A stretch of 64,000 nt of DNA. Source: Paludibaculum fermentans. GTDB lineage: Bacteria > Acidobacteriota > Terriglobia > Bryobacterales > Bryobacteraceae. Positions within the stretch are counted from its first letter, which is position 1. Every line of letters starts with the position of its first letter. The notes under the pieces are model-generated. The model was not told the origin of the DNA. It saw nothing but the letters and a program-made list of their open reading frames with translations, and made no database searches. This document shows positions 56,172-63,104 of the stretch, piece by piece. Location: assembly GCF_015277775.1 (NCBI RefSeq), contig NZ_CP063849.1:6649501-6713500 (forward strand), written 5' to 3'. A program made the position numbers and the translations under genes.

Positions 56172-57257
56172 ATGAAGCGGCGCACACTCCTCCTCTCTTC
56201 CGCGGCTCTGGCGGCGGCTCAGCAGATTCCGGCCCTTGCTGCTCCCGCGGCTAAGAAGCTGCCTATGCTGATGAAGCTGGGGACCCAGAACAACTCGGAT
56301 CCGGCTTATCTGCGGATGATTGCTCCGCTGGGGATCACTCATATCTGCAGTACGCTGCCGTCGCGGAAGCTCGACGAGAAGTGGAGCGTGGATTCGCTCA
56401 AACGGCTCAAGGAGAGTGTTGAGGCTACCGGCATTCAATTGGCCATGGTGCCGCTGCCGCTCAGTTCCAGCGTCATCGAGAAGGCGGAGTACCCCAGCCT
56501 CCTGCTGGGGCAGTCCCCTGCCCGCGAGAAGGCCGTGGATGAGATTTGCCAGATGATCCGCAATTGCGCACTGGCCGGCATCCCCTCTGTGAAATACAAC
56601 ATGAGTATTCTCGGCGTGGTGCGGACCGCGCCTACTACCGGCCGGGGCGGGGCGCAGTACAGCACCTTCAAGTACTCGGAGGGGAAACAGGATCCTCCCA
56701 GCGCGGCGGCTCCGATGTCGGCCGATCTGTATTGGGAGAGGATTACCTGGTTCCTCGACCGCGTGGTGCCGGTCGCGGCGGAGCACAAGGTCAAGATCGC
56801 CTGCCATCCCCACGATCCCGGGATGCCGAAGGGCAAGGGCTTCAAGGGCGTCGAGACTGTGCTGGGTTCCGTGGATGGTCTGAAACGGTTTGTCTCGATC
56901 CGCGAGAATCCGTATCATGGCCTGAACTTCTGCCAGGGTACGGTGACTGAGATGCTCGAAGACCCCAATCGCGAGATCGGCGACGTCATTAAGTACTTCG
57001 GTACCCGCAAGAAGATCTTCAACGTGCACTTCAGGAACATCCAAGGCAAGTTCCTGGACTTCCGCGAGACCTTCCCGGATAACGGCGACGTGAACTTCCT
57101 GAATGCGATCCGGGCCTATCGGGATGTGGGCTACGACGGGATGCTGATGCCGGATCACGTACCGCACATCGAGGGGGACACGGGCGGGTTGATGGCGTTC
57201 GCGTTCTGCTATGGGTATATCCGCGCACTGATGCAGGTGCTGGAGCGGGAGGGTTGA
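56172..57257 (+). CDS. Exported UxuA-like (mannonate dehydratase family) protein
   Basis: About 361 residues from the Met at 56172, chosen because it starts a Tat-like signal (MKRRTLLLSSAALAAAQQ). The C-terminal half matches mannonate dehydratase UxuA by eye: KIACHPHDPG, FCQGTVTEM, 'FNVHFRNIQGKFLDFRE' (shown in part: NVHFRNIQG), DGDVNFLNAIRAYRDVG-like and GYDGMLMPDHVPHIEGD. UxuA dehydrates D-mannonate to 2-keto-3-deoxygluconate with Fe/Mn and is normally cytoplasmic. The export signal argues for a divergent periplasmic relative, perhaps an isomerase of the same TIM-barrel superfamily. Activity should not be assumed. Confidence 0.8.
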   Translation: MKRRTLLLSSAALAAAQQIPALAAPAAKKLPMLMKLGTQNNSDPAYLRMIAPLGITHICSTLPSRKLDEKWSVDSLKRLKESVEATGIQLAMVPLPLSSSVIEKAEYPSLLLGQSPAREKAVDEICQMIRNCALAGIPSVKYNMSILGVVRTAPTTGRGGAQYSTFKYSEGKQDPPSAAAPMSADLYWERITWFLDRVVPVAAEHKVKIACHPHDPGMPKGKGFKGVETVLGSVDGLKRFVSIRENPYHGLNFCQGTVTEMLEDPNREIGDVIKYFGTRKKIFNVHFRNIQGKFLDFRETFPDNGDVNFLNAIRAYRDVGYDGMLMPDHVPHIEGDTGGLMAFAFCYGYIRALMQVLEREG

Positions 57258-57332
57258 GGGTTGGCGCGCCTGTAGAAGCTGAATGGGGACGCATCAAGGC
57301 TATCCGCTCACTCACGTTCGCGGCTCTGTATG

Positions 57333-58124
57333 CTAGAGCGACTTCACGACGTTGACCACGAATTCAGCGCAGTACTGACCGGCGATCTTCTCGAAGGTGG
57401 GGTGTTCCCATTCGGTGTCGGAGATGATGCGGATGGCCAGGAAGGGTACGCCCATGGCGAGGGCGGCTCCAGCGGAGTAGGCGCTTTCCATGTCCTCTGA
57501 GTCGGTGCCGTAGGTTCTGTGCAGCCAGTCGATGTGGTCGATCTGGCGATTGAACTGATAGGCGGAACCGACGTTGCCTCGGACGACCCGGCCGCGCGGG
57601 TTCTGGATTCTCTCCGCCACGGAAAGCAGGCGGGCGTCGCCGATGAATGAGGGGAACGCGACGGGGTCGCCGCCGTTGGCCCGGATGCGGTGCGGGACGG
57701 GCTTCCAGTTGGCCGGATTTTGGCCTTGGCCGGGGTCGGCGTGCACGGCGCTGAAAGCCGCATAGTCGGTGGTCTTCTCGCCCAAGACGATGTCCCAGAG
57801 CTTGAGGCTGCGATTGTGGCCGCCGGCCGTGCCCTGGTTGATGATGGCGCGAGGCTGGAACTCGCGGATCCCCAGCGTGGTGACGGCGGCAGCGTTGATG
57901 GGTCCCATATCGGTGCGCGAAAGGACGAGGTTCTGGCGGCCGATGCGGCCGGTCCAGAAGGTCCAGGCATGTAGGCGGACCTCCCTGCGGCCCACAAGGG
58001 ATTCGAGCAGGGGGCCGAGCTCGCTGTCGAGCGCGCCCTGGATGAGCAGGTCCGGCGAGGACTTGGCGGAGGCGGCGGCGCCGCCGGCCAGCGCGGCCAG
58101 CAGGGTGCGGCGAGTGACTGTCAT
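57333..58124 (-). CDS. Exported MTAN-like purine nucleosidase
   Basis: A 263-residue protein from the Met at 58124. It opens with a Tat-like signal (VTRRTLLAALAGGAAASA). The nucleosidase fold is visible in PRAIINQGTAGGHNRSLKLW and DSEDMESAYSAGAALAMGVP, followed by FLAIRIISD, which matches the catalytic Glu-Asp region of 5'-methylthioadenosine/SAH nucleosidases. Usual MTANs are cytoplasmic. Its long N-terminal open frame to 58334 lies inside the permease gene and was rejected. Two bases separate it from the upstream NCS2 permease. It may release adenine or another base outside the cytoplasm for uptake. Substrate is inferred. Confidence 0.82.
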   Translation of the reverse strand: MTVTRRTLLAALAGGAAASAKSSPDLLIQGALDSELGPLLESLVGRREVRLHAWTFWTGRIGRQNLVLSRTDMGPINAAAVTTLGIREFQPRAIINQGTAGGHNRSLKLWDIVLGEKTTDYAAFSAVHADPGQGQNPANWKPVPHRIRANGGDPVAFPSFIGDARLLSVAERIQNPRGRVVRGNVGSAYQFNRQIDHIDWLHRTYGTDSEDMESAYSAGAALAMGVPFLAIRIISDTEWEHPTFEKIAGQYCAEFVVNVVKSL

Positions 58125-58126
58125 GG

Positions 58127-59434
58127 TTATCCCTTTCCGAGATAGAAGAACCGCAGCAGAAACAGAGCCGTCAGGACGTAGACGAGCCAGTTGACCTTGC
58201 GCCACTCGCCGGCGATGACGCGCAGCAGGGTATGCGAGGTAAAGCCGAAGGCGAGACCGTTGGCGATGCTGAACGTGAGCGGAATGGCGGCCAGCGTGAG
58301 GAAGGCGGGGATGGCCACGACGGGTTTGTTCCACTCGATGTCTTCTGTGTGGGTGAGCATGAGCGCGCCGACGATGATGAGCGCCGGGGCGGTGGCCTGG
58401 GCCGGGATGACGCCGAACAGCGGCGCGATGAAGAGGGCGACCAGGAAGAGGAGGCCGCAGACGACGGCCGTAAAACCGCTGCGGCCTCCAGCCACGACTC
58501 CGGCCGCGCTCTCGATGTAGCTGACGACGGTGGAGGTGCCGCAGAGGGCTCCGGCGGTGGAGGCGATGGCATCGGCGGTGAGGATGCGATTGACGCGGGG
58601 GATGTGGCCGTCGCGATCAAAGAGACCGGCGCGTGTCCCGACGGCGACGAGGGTGCCAATGTTGTCGAAGAGGTCGACGAACAGAAAGACAAACACAATC
58701 TCGAGGAGGCCGAGTTTCATGGTGCCGGCGAGGTCGAGTTGGAAGAACGTCGCGGAGAGGTCGGCCGGCGAGTAGGCCTGCGGGTTCCAGCGGACCAATC
58801 CGGTGAGGGCGCCCAGCAGGGTGGTGGCCAGGATCCCGATGAGCATGGCGGCGCGCACGCCCCACGTCATGAGTCCGGCGATGAGGATGAGTCCGAAGAG
58901 GGCGACGAGGGTGCCGGGGTCGCGGAGGTTGCCGAGACTCACGAGGGTGGCCGGATCGGCCTTGATGATGCCTGCGTTGCGGAAGCCGATGAAGGCGATG
59001 AAGAGGCCGATGCCGACGGCGACGGCTGCGTAGAGTTCGCGTGGGATCGATTCGAGGATCAGTTGCCGGATGCCCAGCGCGGTGAGCAGCAGGAAGATGA
59101 TGCCGGAGAGGAAGACCGCGCCGAGGGCGACCTGCCAGGGCACGTGCATGCCGAGGCAGACGGTGTAAGTGAAGTAGGCGTTGAGGCCCATGCCGGGTGC
59201 GAGGGCGATGGGATAGCGGGCGACGATGCCCATCAGCAGGCAGCCGATGGCGGCAGCAAGGCAGGTGGCTGCGGTGACAGCCGTGGCGGGCATGCCGGTC
59301 TCATGCAGGATGGAGGGGTTGACGAAGATGATGTAGGCCATAGTGACGAAGGTCGTCACACCGGCCAGGATCTCGGTGCGCCAGTTCGTACCGAGTTCCT
59401 GAAATTGGAAGTATTGCTCCAGGCGGGCCCGCAT
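58127..59434 (-). CDS. NCS2/AzgA-type nucleobase permease
   Basis: A 435-residue inner-membrane protein with about 12-13 hydrophobic segments. AzgA-type features are TFVTMAYIIFVNPSILHETG near the start, ALAPGMGLNAYFTYTVCLG (about 78-96), LFVDLFDNIGTLVAVGTRAG (about 250-269) and GTSTVVSYIESAAGVVAGGRSG. These match proton symporters for adenine, guanine and hypoxanthine. It is translated 2 nt ahead of the exported nucleosidase. The start is the Met at 59434. It ends FYLGKG. Confidence 0.93.
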   Translation of the reverse strand: MRARLEQYFQFQELGTNWRTEILAGVTTFVTMAYIIFVNPSILHETGMPATAVTAATCLAAAIGCLLMGIVARYPIALAPGMGLNAYFTYTVCLGMHVPWQVALGAVFLSGIIFLLLTALGIRQLILESIPRELYAAVAVGIGLFIAFIGFRNAGIIKADPATLVSLGNLRDPGTLVALFGLILIAGLMTWGVRAAMLIGILATTLLGALTGLVRWNPQAYSPADLSATFFQLDLAGTMKLGLLEIVFVFLFVDLFDNIGTLVAVGTRAGLFDRDGHIPRVNRILTADAIASTAGALCGTSTVVSYIESAAGVVAGGRSGFTAVVCGLLFLVALFIAPLFGVIPAQATAPALIIVGALMLTHTEDIEWNKPVVAIPAFLTLAAIPLTFSIANGLAFGFTSHTLLRVIAGEWRKVNWLVYVLTALFLLRFFYLGKG

Positions 59435-59470
59435 CGAGTAAACAGGATACCAATGTCGGGTGGCTAAGGA

Positions 59471-60133
59471 TTACTCGGGCAGGACGATGTACGCGCGGAC
59501 CGGGAAGGTGGCTCCGCCTTTCCAGGCAATGGGCACGGCGTGGAGGCGGCCTTCGTTGGTGGCGACGGCTTCCAGATTGGTCATGTGTTCGCAGATGGGG
59601 ATGCCATTGCCGAGCAGGACCGTGTGGGCGGGGCGGCGCAGATCGCCCATGTCGTCGATGTTGACGGAGTCGATTCCGACGAAGACTGCTCCGGCCTCGA
59701 CCAGGTAGAGGCACGCATCCTCGTTGAGGAAGGGATTGGGCTCGAAGTATTCTTCCTTGTTCCAGTGCTGGTCCCAGCCGGTCTGCACGAGGACGGCCTT
59801 GCCTTGCAGATCGAGATCCTGAAACAGGTGGGGGCCGATGCCGCGGCCCAGGTTCTGGCGTGCGTCGACTTTGACGATTTCGAGGTCGGCCAGACGGTCG
59901 AGCGGCAGTTCGGAGAGGTCCGGCGCATCGGGAAAGCGGTGGTAAGGGGAGTCGACGTAGGTGCCGGTGTTGCCGCAGAGGTGCAGGGAGGCGATGAGGA
60001 ACTCCGACTGATTCTTGTACTTGCGGCGCGAGCCGGCGTGGTCGAAGAGGAGGACGGCCTGCGGGCCCGGCAGGCCGGGAAAGGTCTTCATCCCTTCGAT
60101 GATGGGATGGCTGAGTTCGATAAATCGGGGCAT
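59471..60133 (-). CDS. Cyclase-family protein with a variant metal motif
   Basis: A 220-residue protein of the cyclase/kynurenine-formamidase superfamily. The consensus metal motif HxGTHxDxPxH reads NTGTYVDSPYH at 55-65, so the first His is Asn and the second is Tyr, while Asp61 and His65 remain. His51 nearby could help. CEHMTNLEAVA and the ending GATFPVRAYIVLPE are typical. The same substitution is known in a subgroup of the family. Without the two His the usual metal centre may be weakened. It sits within the minus-strand salvage-like run, 36 nt before the permease. Confidence 0.85.
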   Translation of the reverse strand: MPRFIELSHPIIEGMKTFPGLPGPQAVLLFDHAGSRRKYKNQSEFLIASLHLCGNTGTYVDSPYHRFPDAPDLSELPLDRLADLEIVKVDARQNLGRGIGPHLFQDLDLQGKAVLVQTGWDQHWNKEEYFEPNPFLNEDACLYLVEAGAVFVGIDSVNIDDMGDLRRPAHTVLLGNGIPICEHMTNLEAVATNEGRLHAVPIAWKGGATFPVRAYIVLPE

Positions 60134-60140
60134 GAGCCGG

Positions 60141-60392
60141 TTAGGTCTTTAATTTTTGCAGTTCTTCGTCGAGAAAGGCTAACTCACGCTCCAGTTGCAT
60201 GCGAAAACGTGTGTTGCAGGCGGTGATCATCTCCTGCTGGATACGGGTCCGGCTCAGCTGCAGTTGGTTGTACCGGGCCTGGTGTTTACGCTCTTCGTCT
60301 GTCATAGGTGGGGTGTCAGCGTGGCCGGAGCGCCGTTTGCCGACGTCCTCCATCTGGGATTCAATCGATTTACTCTCCCAGCCTCGAGCCAT
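60141..60392 (-). CDS. Small coiled-coil protein of unknown function
   Basis: An 83-residue hydrophilic protein. The first 30 residues are unstructured-looking and the rest is a single charged helix pair (TDEERKHQARYNQLQLSRTR, RMQLERELAFLDEELQKLKT). No signal peptide or metal motif. Spacing (7 nt before the cyclase gene, 55 nt after tenA) and codon use fit a real gene. A Met at residue 30 (MTDEERK) is an alternative start, which would leave just the helical part. I do not recognise a family. Confidence 0.6.
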   Translation of the reverse strand: MARGWESKSIESQMEDVGKRRSGHADTPPMTDEERKHQARYNQLQLSRTRIQQEMITACNTRFRMQLERELAFLDEELQKLKT

Positions 60393-60447
60393 GCCCTCAT
60401 TGTAGGCCCGTTAAACCGGGAGTAAAATGTCCTGTTTGTTCGCGGAG

Positions 60448-61161
60448 TTACGGCTGCCACTGTTCGCGGCGCCAGGCCATGTCCCAGAAGAGGTATTCGT
60501 AACGGGCGCTGCGGACGAATAACCGCAGGGCTTCCCGGCGCTGATCGGGCGATGCCTGGGACGCCGATTCGTTCATCATGGCGAGCACCTGGCGGACCGT
60601 GGTGGCGTACTCCTCGCCTGCGTAATTGTCGATCCAGCGCTGGTAGTCTTTGTTTCGCGAGCCCTGGCGCACCAGTTGCTTGCCCACTTCCCAATAGATC
60701 CAGTAGCAGGGGAGCATCGCGGACAGACCCTCGGAGAAAGTGAGGCGCTGGACGGCAGCCAGCAGGTGGTTCGTGTAGGCGGCATTGGTGGGGGCCATCT
60801 CCGCGGCGGCGGCCATGGCAGGGGTGACGCCATAGGAGGCCAGCACCACCTGATGCATACGGCGCTCCTCTTTGAGGGTGTCAATGGAGTGCTGGGCGAG
60901 GGTGAGCGACCAGTCCTCGCGGGGCGCCTTCGCGGCTAGAAGATTCAAGGCCTGCGCGAATGCGCGCAGGTAGAGGCTGTCCTGGATGAGGTAGAACTGG
61001 AAGCACTCCCGCGGCAGGGTTCCGTCGGAGAGGCCCTTAAGGAACGGGTGGGCGAGGGTTTTTGCGTAGATCTGCCCGATGGCGGACCACTGCTCGGTGG
61101 TGAAGTCCGCCGCGCGGCAGGGCAAGGCAGCCAGCATAAGAAGGAGGGAGCGGCGTGTCAT
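60448..61161 (-). CDS. Exported TenA/thiaminase-II-like protein
   Basis: A 237-residue protein with a twin-arginine-like signal (TRRSLLLMLAALPCRA). The TenA helical fold begins LWSAIGQIYAKTLAHPFLKG-like (seen as IYAKTLAHPFLKGL). The catalytic Cys is Cys152 in LPCYWIYWEVG. FQFYLIQDSLYLRAFAQALN gives the substrate-binding Asp61. YEYLFWDMAW near the end holds the catalytic Glu. TenA normally hydrolyses thiamine breakdown products in the cytoplasm, so the export signal is unusual. The start overlaps the UDG stop by 4 nt. Confidence 0.88.
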   Translation of the reverse strand: MTRRSLLLMLAALPCRAADFTTEQWSAIGQIYAKTLAHPFLKGLSDGTLPRECFQFYLIQDSLYLRAFAQALNLLAAKAPREDWSLTLAQHSIDTLKEERRMHQVVLASYGVTPAMAAAAEMAPTNAAYTNHLLAAVQRLTFSEGLSAMLPCYWIYWEVGKQLVRQGSRNKDYQRWIDNYAGEEYATTVRQVLAMMNESASQASPDQRREALRLFVRSARYEYLFWDMAWRREQWQP

Positions 61162-61832
61162 GCCACCAGCCTCTGAGCACGCTCGAACACGGCACGCAGC
61201 ATGGGTTCCGTGAGTTTCCCCGTGGAGGTGTTCTGCTGGCTGGGGTGATAGGAACTGATCAGGATGGGCTCACCCGCACCGAGATGGAATTCGCCGTCAT
61301 GCTTGAACTCGAATTTCGAGCGGCGCTTGCCAAGGTAGTTGTCAAAGGCCAGGCGGCCGAGAGCCACCACGACTTTCACCTGCTTTATCAGGACGAGTTC
61401 CTGGTCGAGATACACACGGCAGGCGACGATCTCCTGCGGAGTGGGTTTGTTGTCTGGCGGCGCGCAGCGGACACTGGCGCTGACCCAGGCGTTGGTCAAC
61501 TGGAGGCCGTCGCCGCGATGGTCGCTGGAGGGCTGGTTGGCGAAACCGGTCTGGTGGAGGGCGCGGTAGAGCCAGTAGCCGGAGCGGTCGCCGGTGAAGA
61601 CGCGGCCCGTCCGGTTGGCGCCGTGGGCAGCGGGCGCGAGACCCAGGATGAATACCTGGGCGCGCGGATCGCCGAAGCCGGGTACTGGCCGCCCCCAGTA
61701 GTCCCAATCAAGATAGGCGCGGCGTTTGACGCGCGCGACTTCCTGGCAGTATTCCCGCAAGCGCGGGCAGTGCTCGCACTGGATGATCTCTTGTTCGAGC
61801 TGGGCCAGCCCCTTCGGCATCGCGGCTTTCAT
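61158..61832 (-). CDS. Uracil-DNA glycosylase, family 5 (UDGb)-like
   Basis: A 224-residue iron-sulfur glycosylase that removes uracil and other deaminated bases from DNA. The motif GLAPAAHGANRTGRVFTGD (about 64-82) is diagnostic for family 5: it has Ala-Asn rather than the usual catalytic Asp/Glu. Cluster ligands are Cys19, Cys22 and others (QCEHC, RCAPPDNK, VACRVY). SSYHPSQQNTSTGKL is motif 3. The start is the Met at 61832 or the one four codons later. It is divergent from the DegT gene with only 43 nt between. Confidence 0.92.
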   Translation of the reverse strand: MKAAMPKGLAQLEQEIIQCEHCPRLREYCQEVARVKRRAYLDWDYWGRPVPGFGDPRAQVFILGLAPAAHGANRTGRVFTGDRSGYWLYRALHQTGFANQPSSDHRGDGLQLTNAWVSASVRCAPPDNKPTPQEIVACRVYLDQELVLIKQVKVVVALGRLAFDNYLGKRRSKFEFKHDGEFHLGAGEPILISSYHPSQQNTSTGKLTEPMLRAVFERAQRLVA

Positions 61833-61875
61833 GGCTGTTTCTCATTGTGAACGATTGGCGCTAGGATGATTAGCC

Positions 61876-63102
61876 ATGAGTACGCGAGTGAGTCGCAGAG
61901 CCTTGATGGCCAGTGCCATGGCGCCCAATGAGCGTCCCTCCTGGCCTGTTTTCGGCCCGTTGGAAGAGTCGTCTGTCCTGGAAGCCCTGCGCAGCGGCCG
62001 TTGGAGCCGGTCGTCGGGTGGACGCAAGGTGTTGGATTTTGAAGAGAAGTATGCGGCGCTGACGGGCGCCAAGTATTGCCTGGCCACGATGAACGGGACC
62101 AGCGCGCTGATTGCGGCGCTGAACTCCATCGACGTCGGGCCGGGCGATGCGGTGCTGCTGCCCCCGTATACGTTTGTGGCTACGTTGAACGTGCTGCTGA
62201 TGCAGCATGCCCTGCCCATCTTCGTCGACTCTGATATCGAAACCTTCCAGATGGACGCGACGAAGCTCGACACGGCGTACACGCAGGAGTGCATCGCCGT
62301 GATGCCTGTGCATCTGGGCGGCGCTGCCGTGGACCTGGATGCAGTCATGAACTTTGCGCGGAGGCGGAACCTGAAGCTGGTGGAGGACGCCTGCCAGGCG
62401 CACCTGGGTGAATGGAAGGGCCGCAAGGTGGGGTCGTTGGGCGATTGTGGATGCTTCAGCTTCCAGGCTTCAAAGAACCTCAATTGTGGCGAAGGCGGAG
62501 CGCTGATCACGAACGACGAAGAGCTGGCGAATCGCGCCTACGCGTTTCACACGAATGGCCGGCCGAAGGAAGTGGGATCGGGCCTGGCCTACTCGCGCAA
62601 CGGCGCGAACCTGCGGATGACTGAGTTCCAGGCAGTAATCCTGCTGGCGCAGATGACGCGCCTGGAAGCGCAGTCGCGAGTCCGTGAGGAGAATGCGCGC
62701 TATCTGGCCGGGATGCTGGCGAAGATTCCGGGCGTACAGCCTGCCCGGCTGCACGAGGGCTGCACCAGGAATGCCTGGCACCTGTTCATGTTCCGGTATC
62801 TGGAAGACGCTGGCGTACCGCGGGCCCAGTTCCTGAAGGCGCTGGGCGGCAAGGGCGTCTCGGCGTCCAGCGGGTATACCCCGCTGAACAAGGAGCCGTT
62901 CCTGCTGAAGATGATGGAGGGCCGGCACTACACGCGCATCTACGGGCAGAAGCGCATGAAGCAGTGGCTGGAGCAGAATGAATGCCCGGTGAACGAGCGG
63001 CTGTGCCGTGAAGCGGTATGGCTGCCGCAGACGGTCATGCTGGGGTCGCGCAGCGAGATGGAACGTATCGCCGAGGCGGTGGCGCAGGCCCGCAAAGGCT
63101 GA
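61876..63102 (+). CDS. DegT/DnrJ/EryC1/StrS-family PLP aminotransferase
   Basis: A 408-residue protein. PLP enzyme features: the lysine that forms the Schiff base is Lys200 in FSFQASKNLNCGEGG, Asp171 is in LVEDACQAHLG, and GTSALIAALNSID binds phosphate. It should transfer an amino group to a keto-sugar, as in surface-glycan or antibiotic sugar synthesis. The N-terminus (STRVSRRALMASAMAP) resembles a Tat signal but lacks a full hydrophobic stretch and may be a decayed one. The partner sugar genes are not adjacent. It converges with the M1 peptidase gene, with 2 nt between stops. Confidence 0.92.
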   Translation: MSTRVSRRALMASAMAPNERPSWPVFGPLEESSVLEALRSGRWSRSSGGRKVLDFEEKYAALTGAKYCLATMNGTSALIAALNSIDVGPGDAVLLPPYTFVATLNVLLMQHALPIFVDSDIETFQMDATKLDTAYTQECIAVMPVHLGGAAVDLDAVMNFARRRNLKLVEDACQAHLGEWKGRKVGSLGDCGCFSFQASKNLNCGEGGALITNDEELANRAYAFHTNGRPKEVGSGLAYSRNGANLRMTEFQAVILLAQMTRLEAQSRVREENARYLAGMLAKIPGVQPARLHEGCTRNAWHLFMFRYLEDAGVPRAQFLKALGGKGVSASSGYTPLNKEPFLLKMMEGRHYTRIYGQKRMKQWLEQNECPVNERLCREAVWLPQTVMLGSRSEMERIAEAVAQARKG

Positions 63103-63104
63103 GG

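Noticed and set aside
57258-57332. Palindrome GGCGCGCC and short stem between the UxuA-like and MTAN-like genes
   Set aside because: The palindrome is expected by chance at this GC content, and the 5-bp stem has no T-run to act as terminator.
58125-58334. 70-residue N-terminal extension of the MTAN-like gene
   Set aside because: It lies inside the permease coding region and is Arg/His-rich. The Tat-like signal begins at the Met at 58124.
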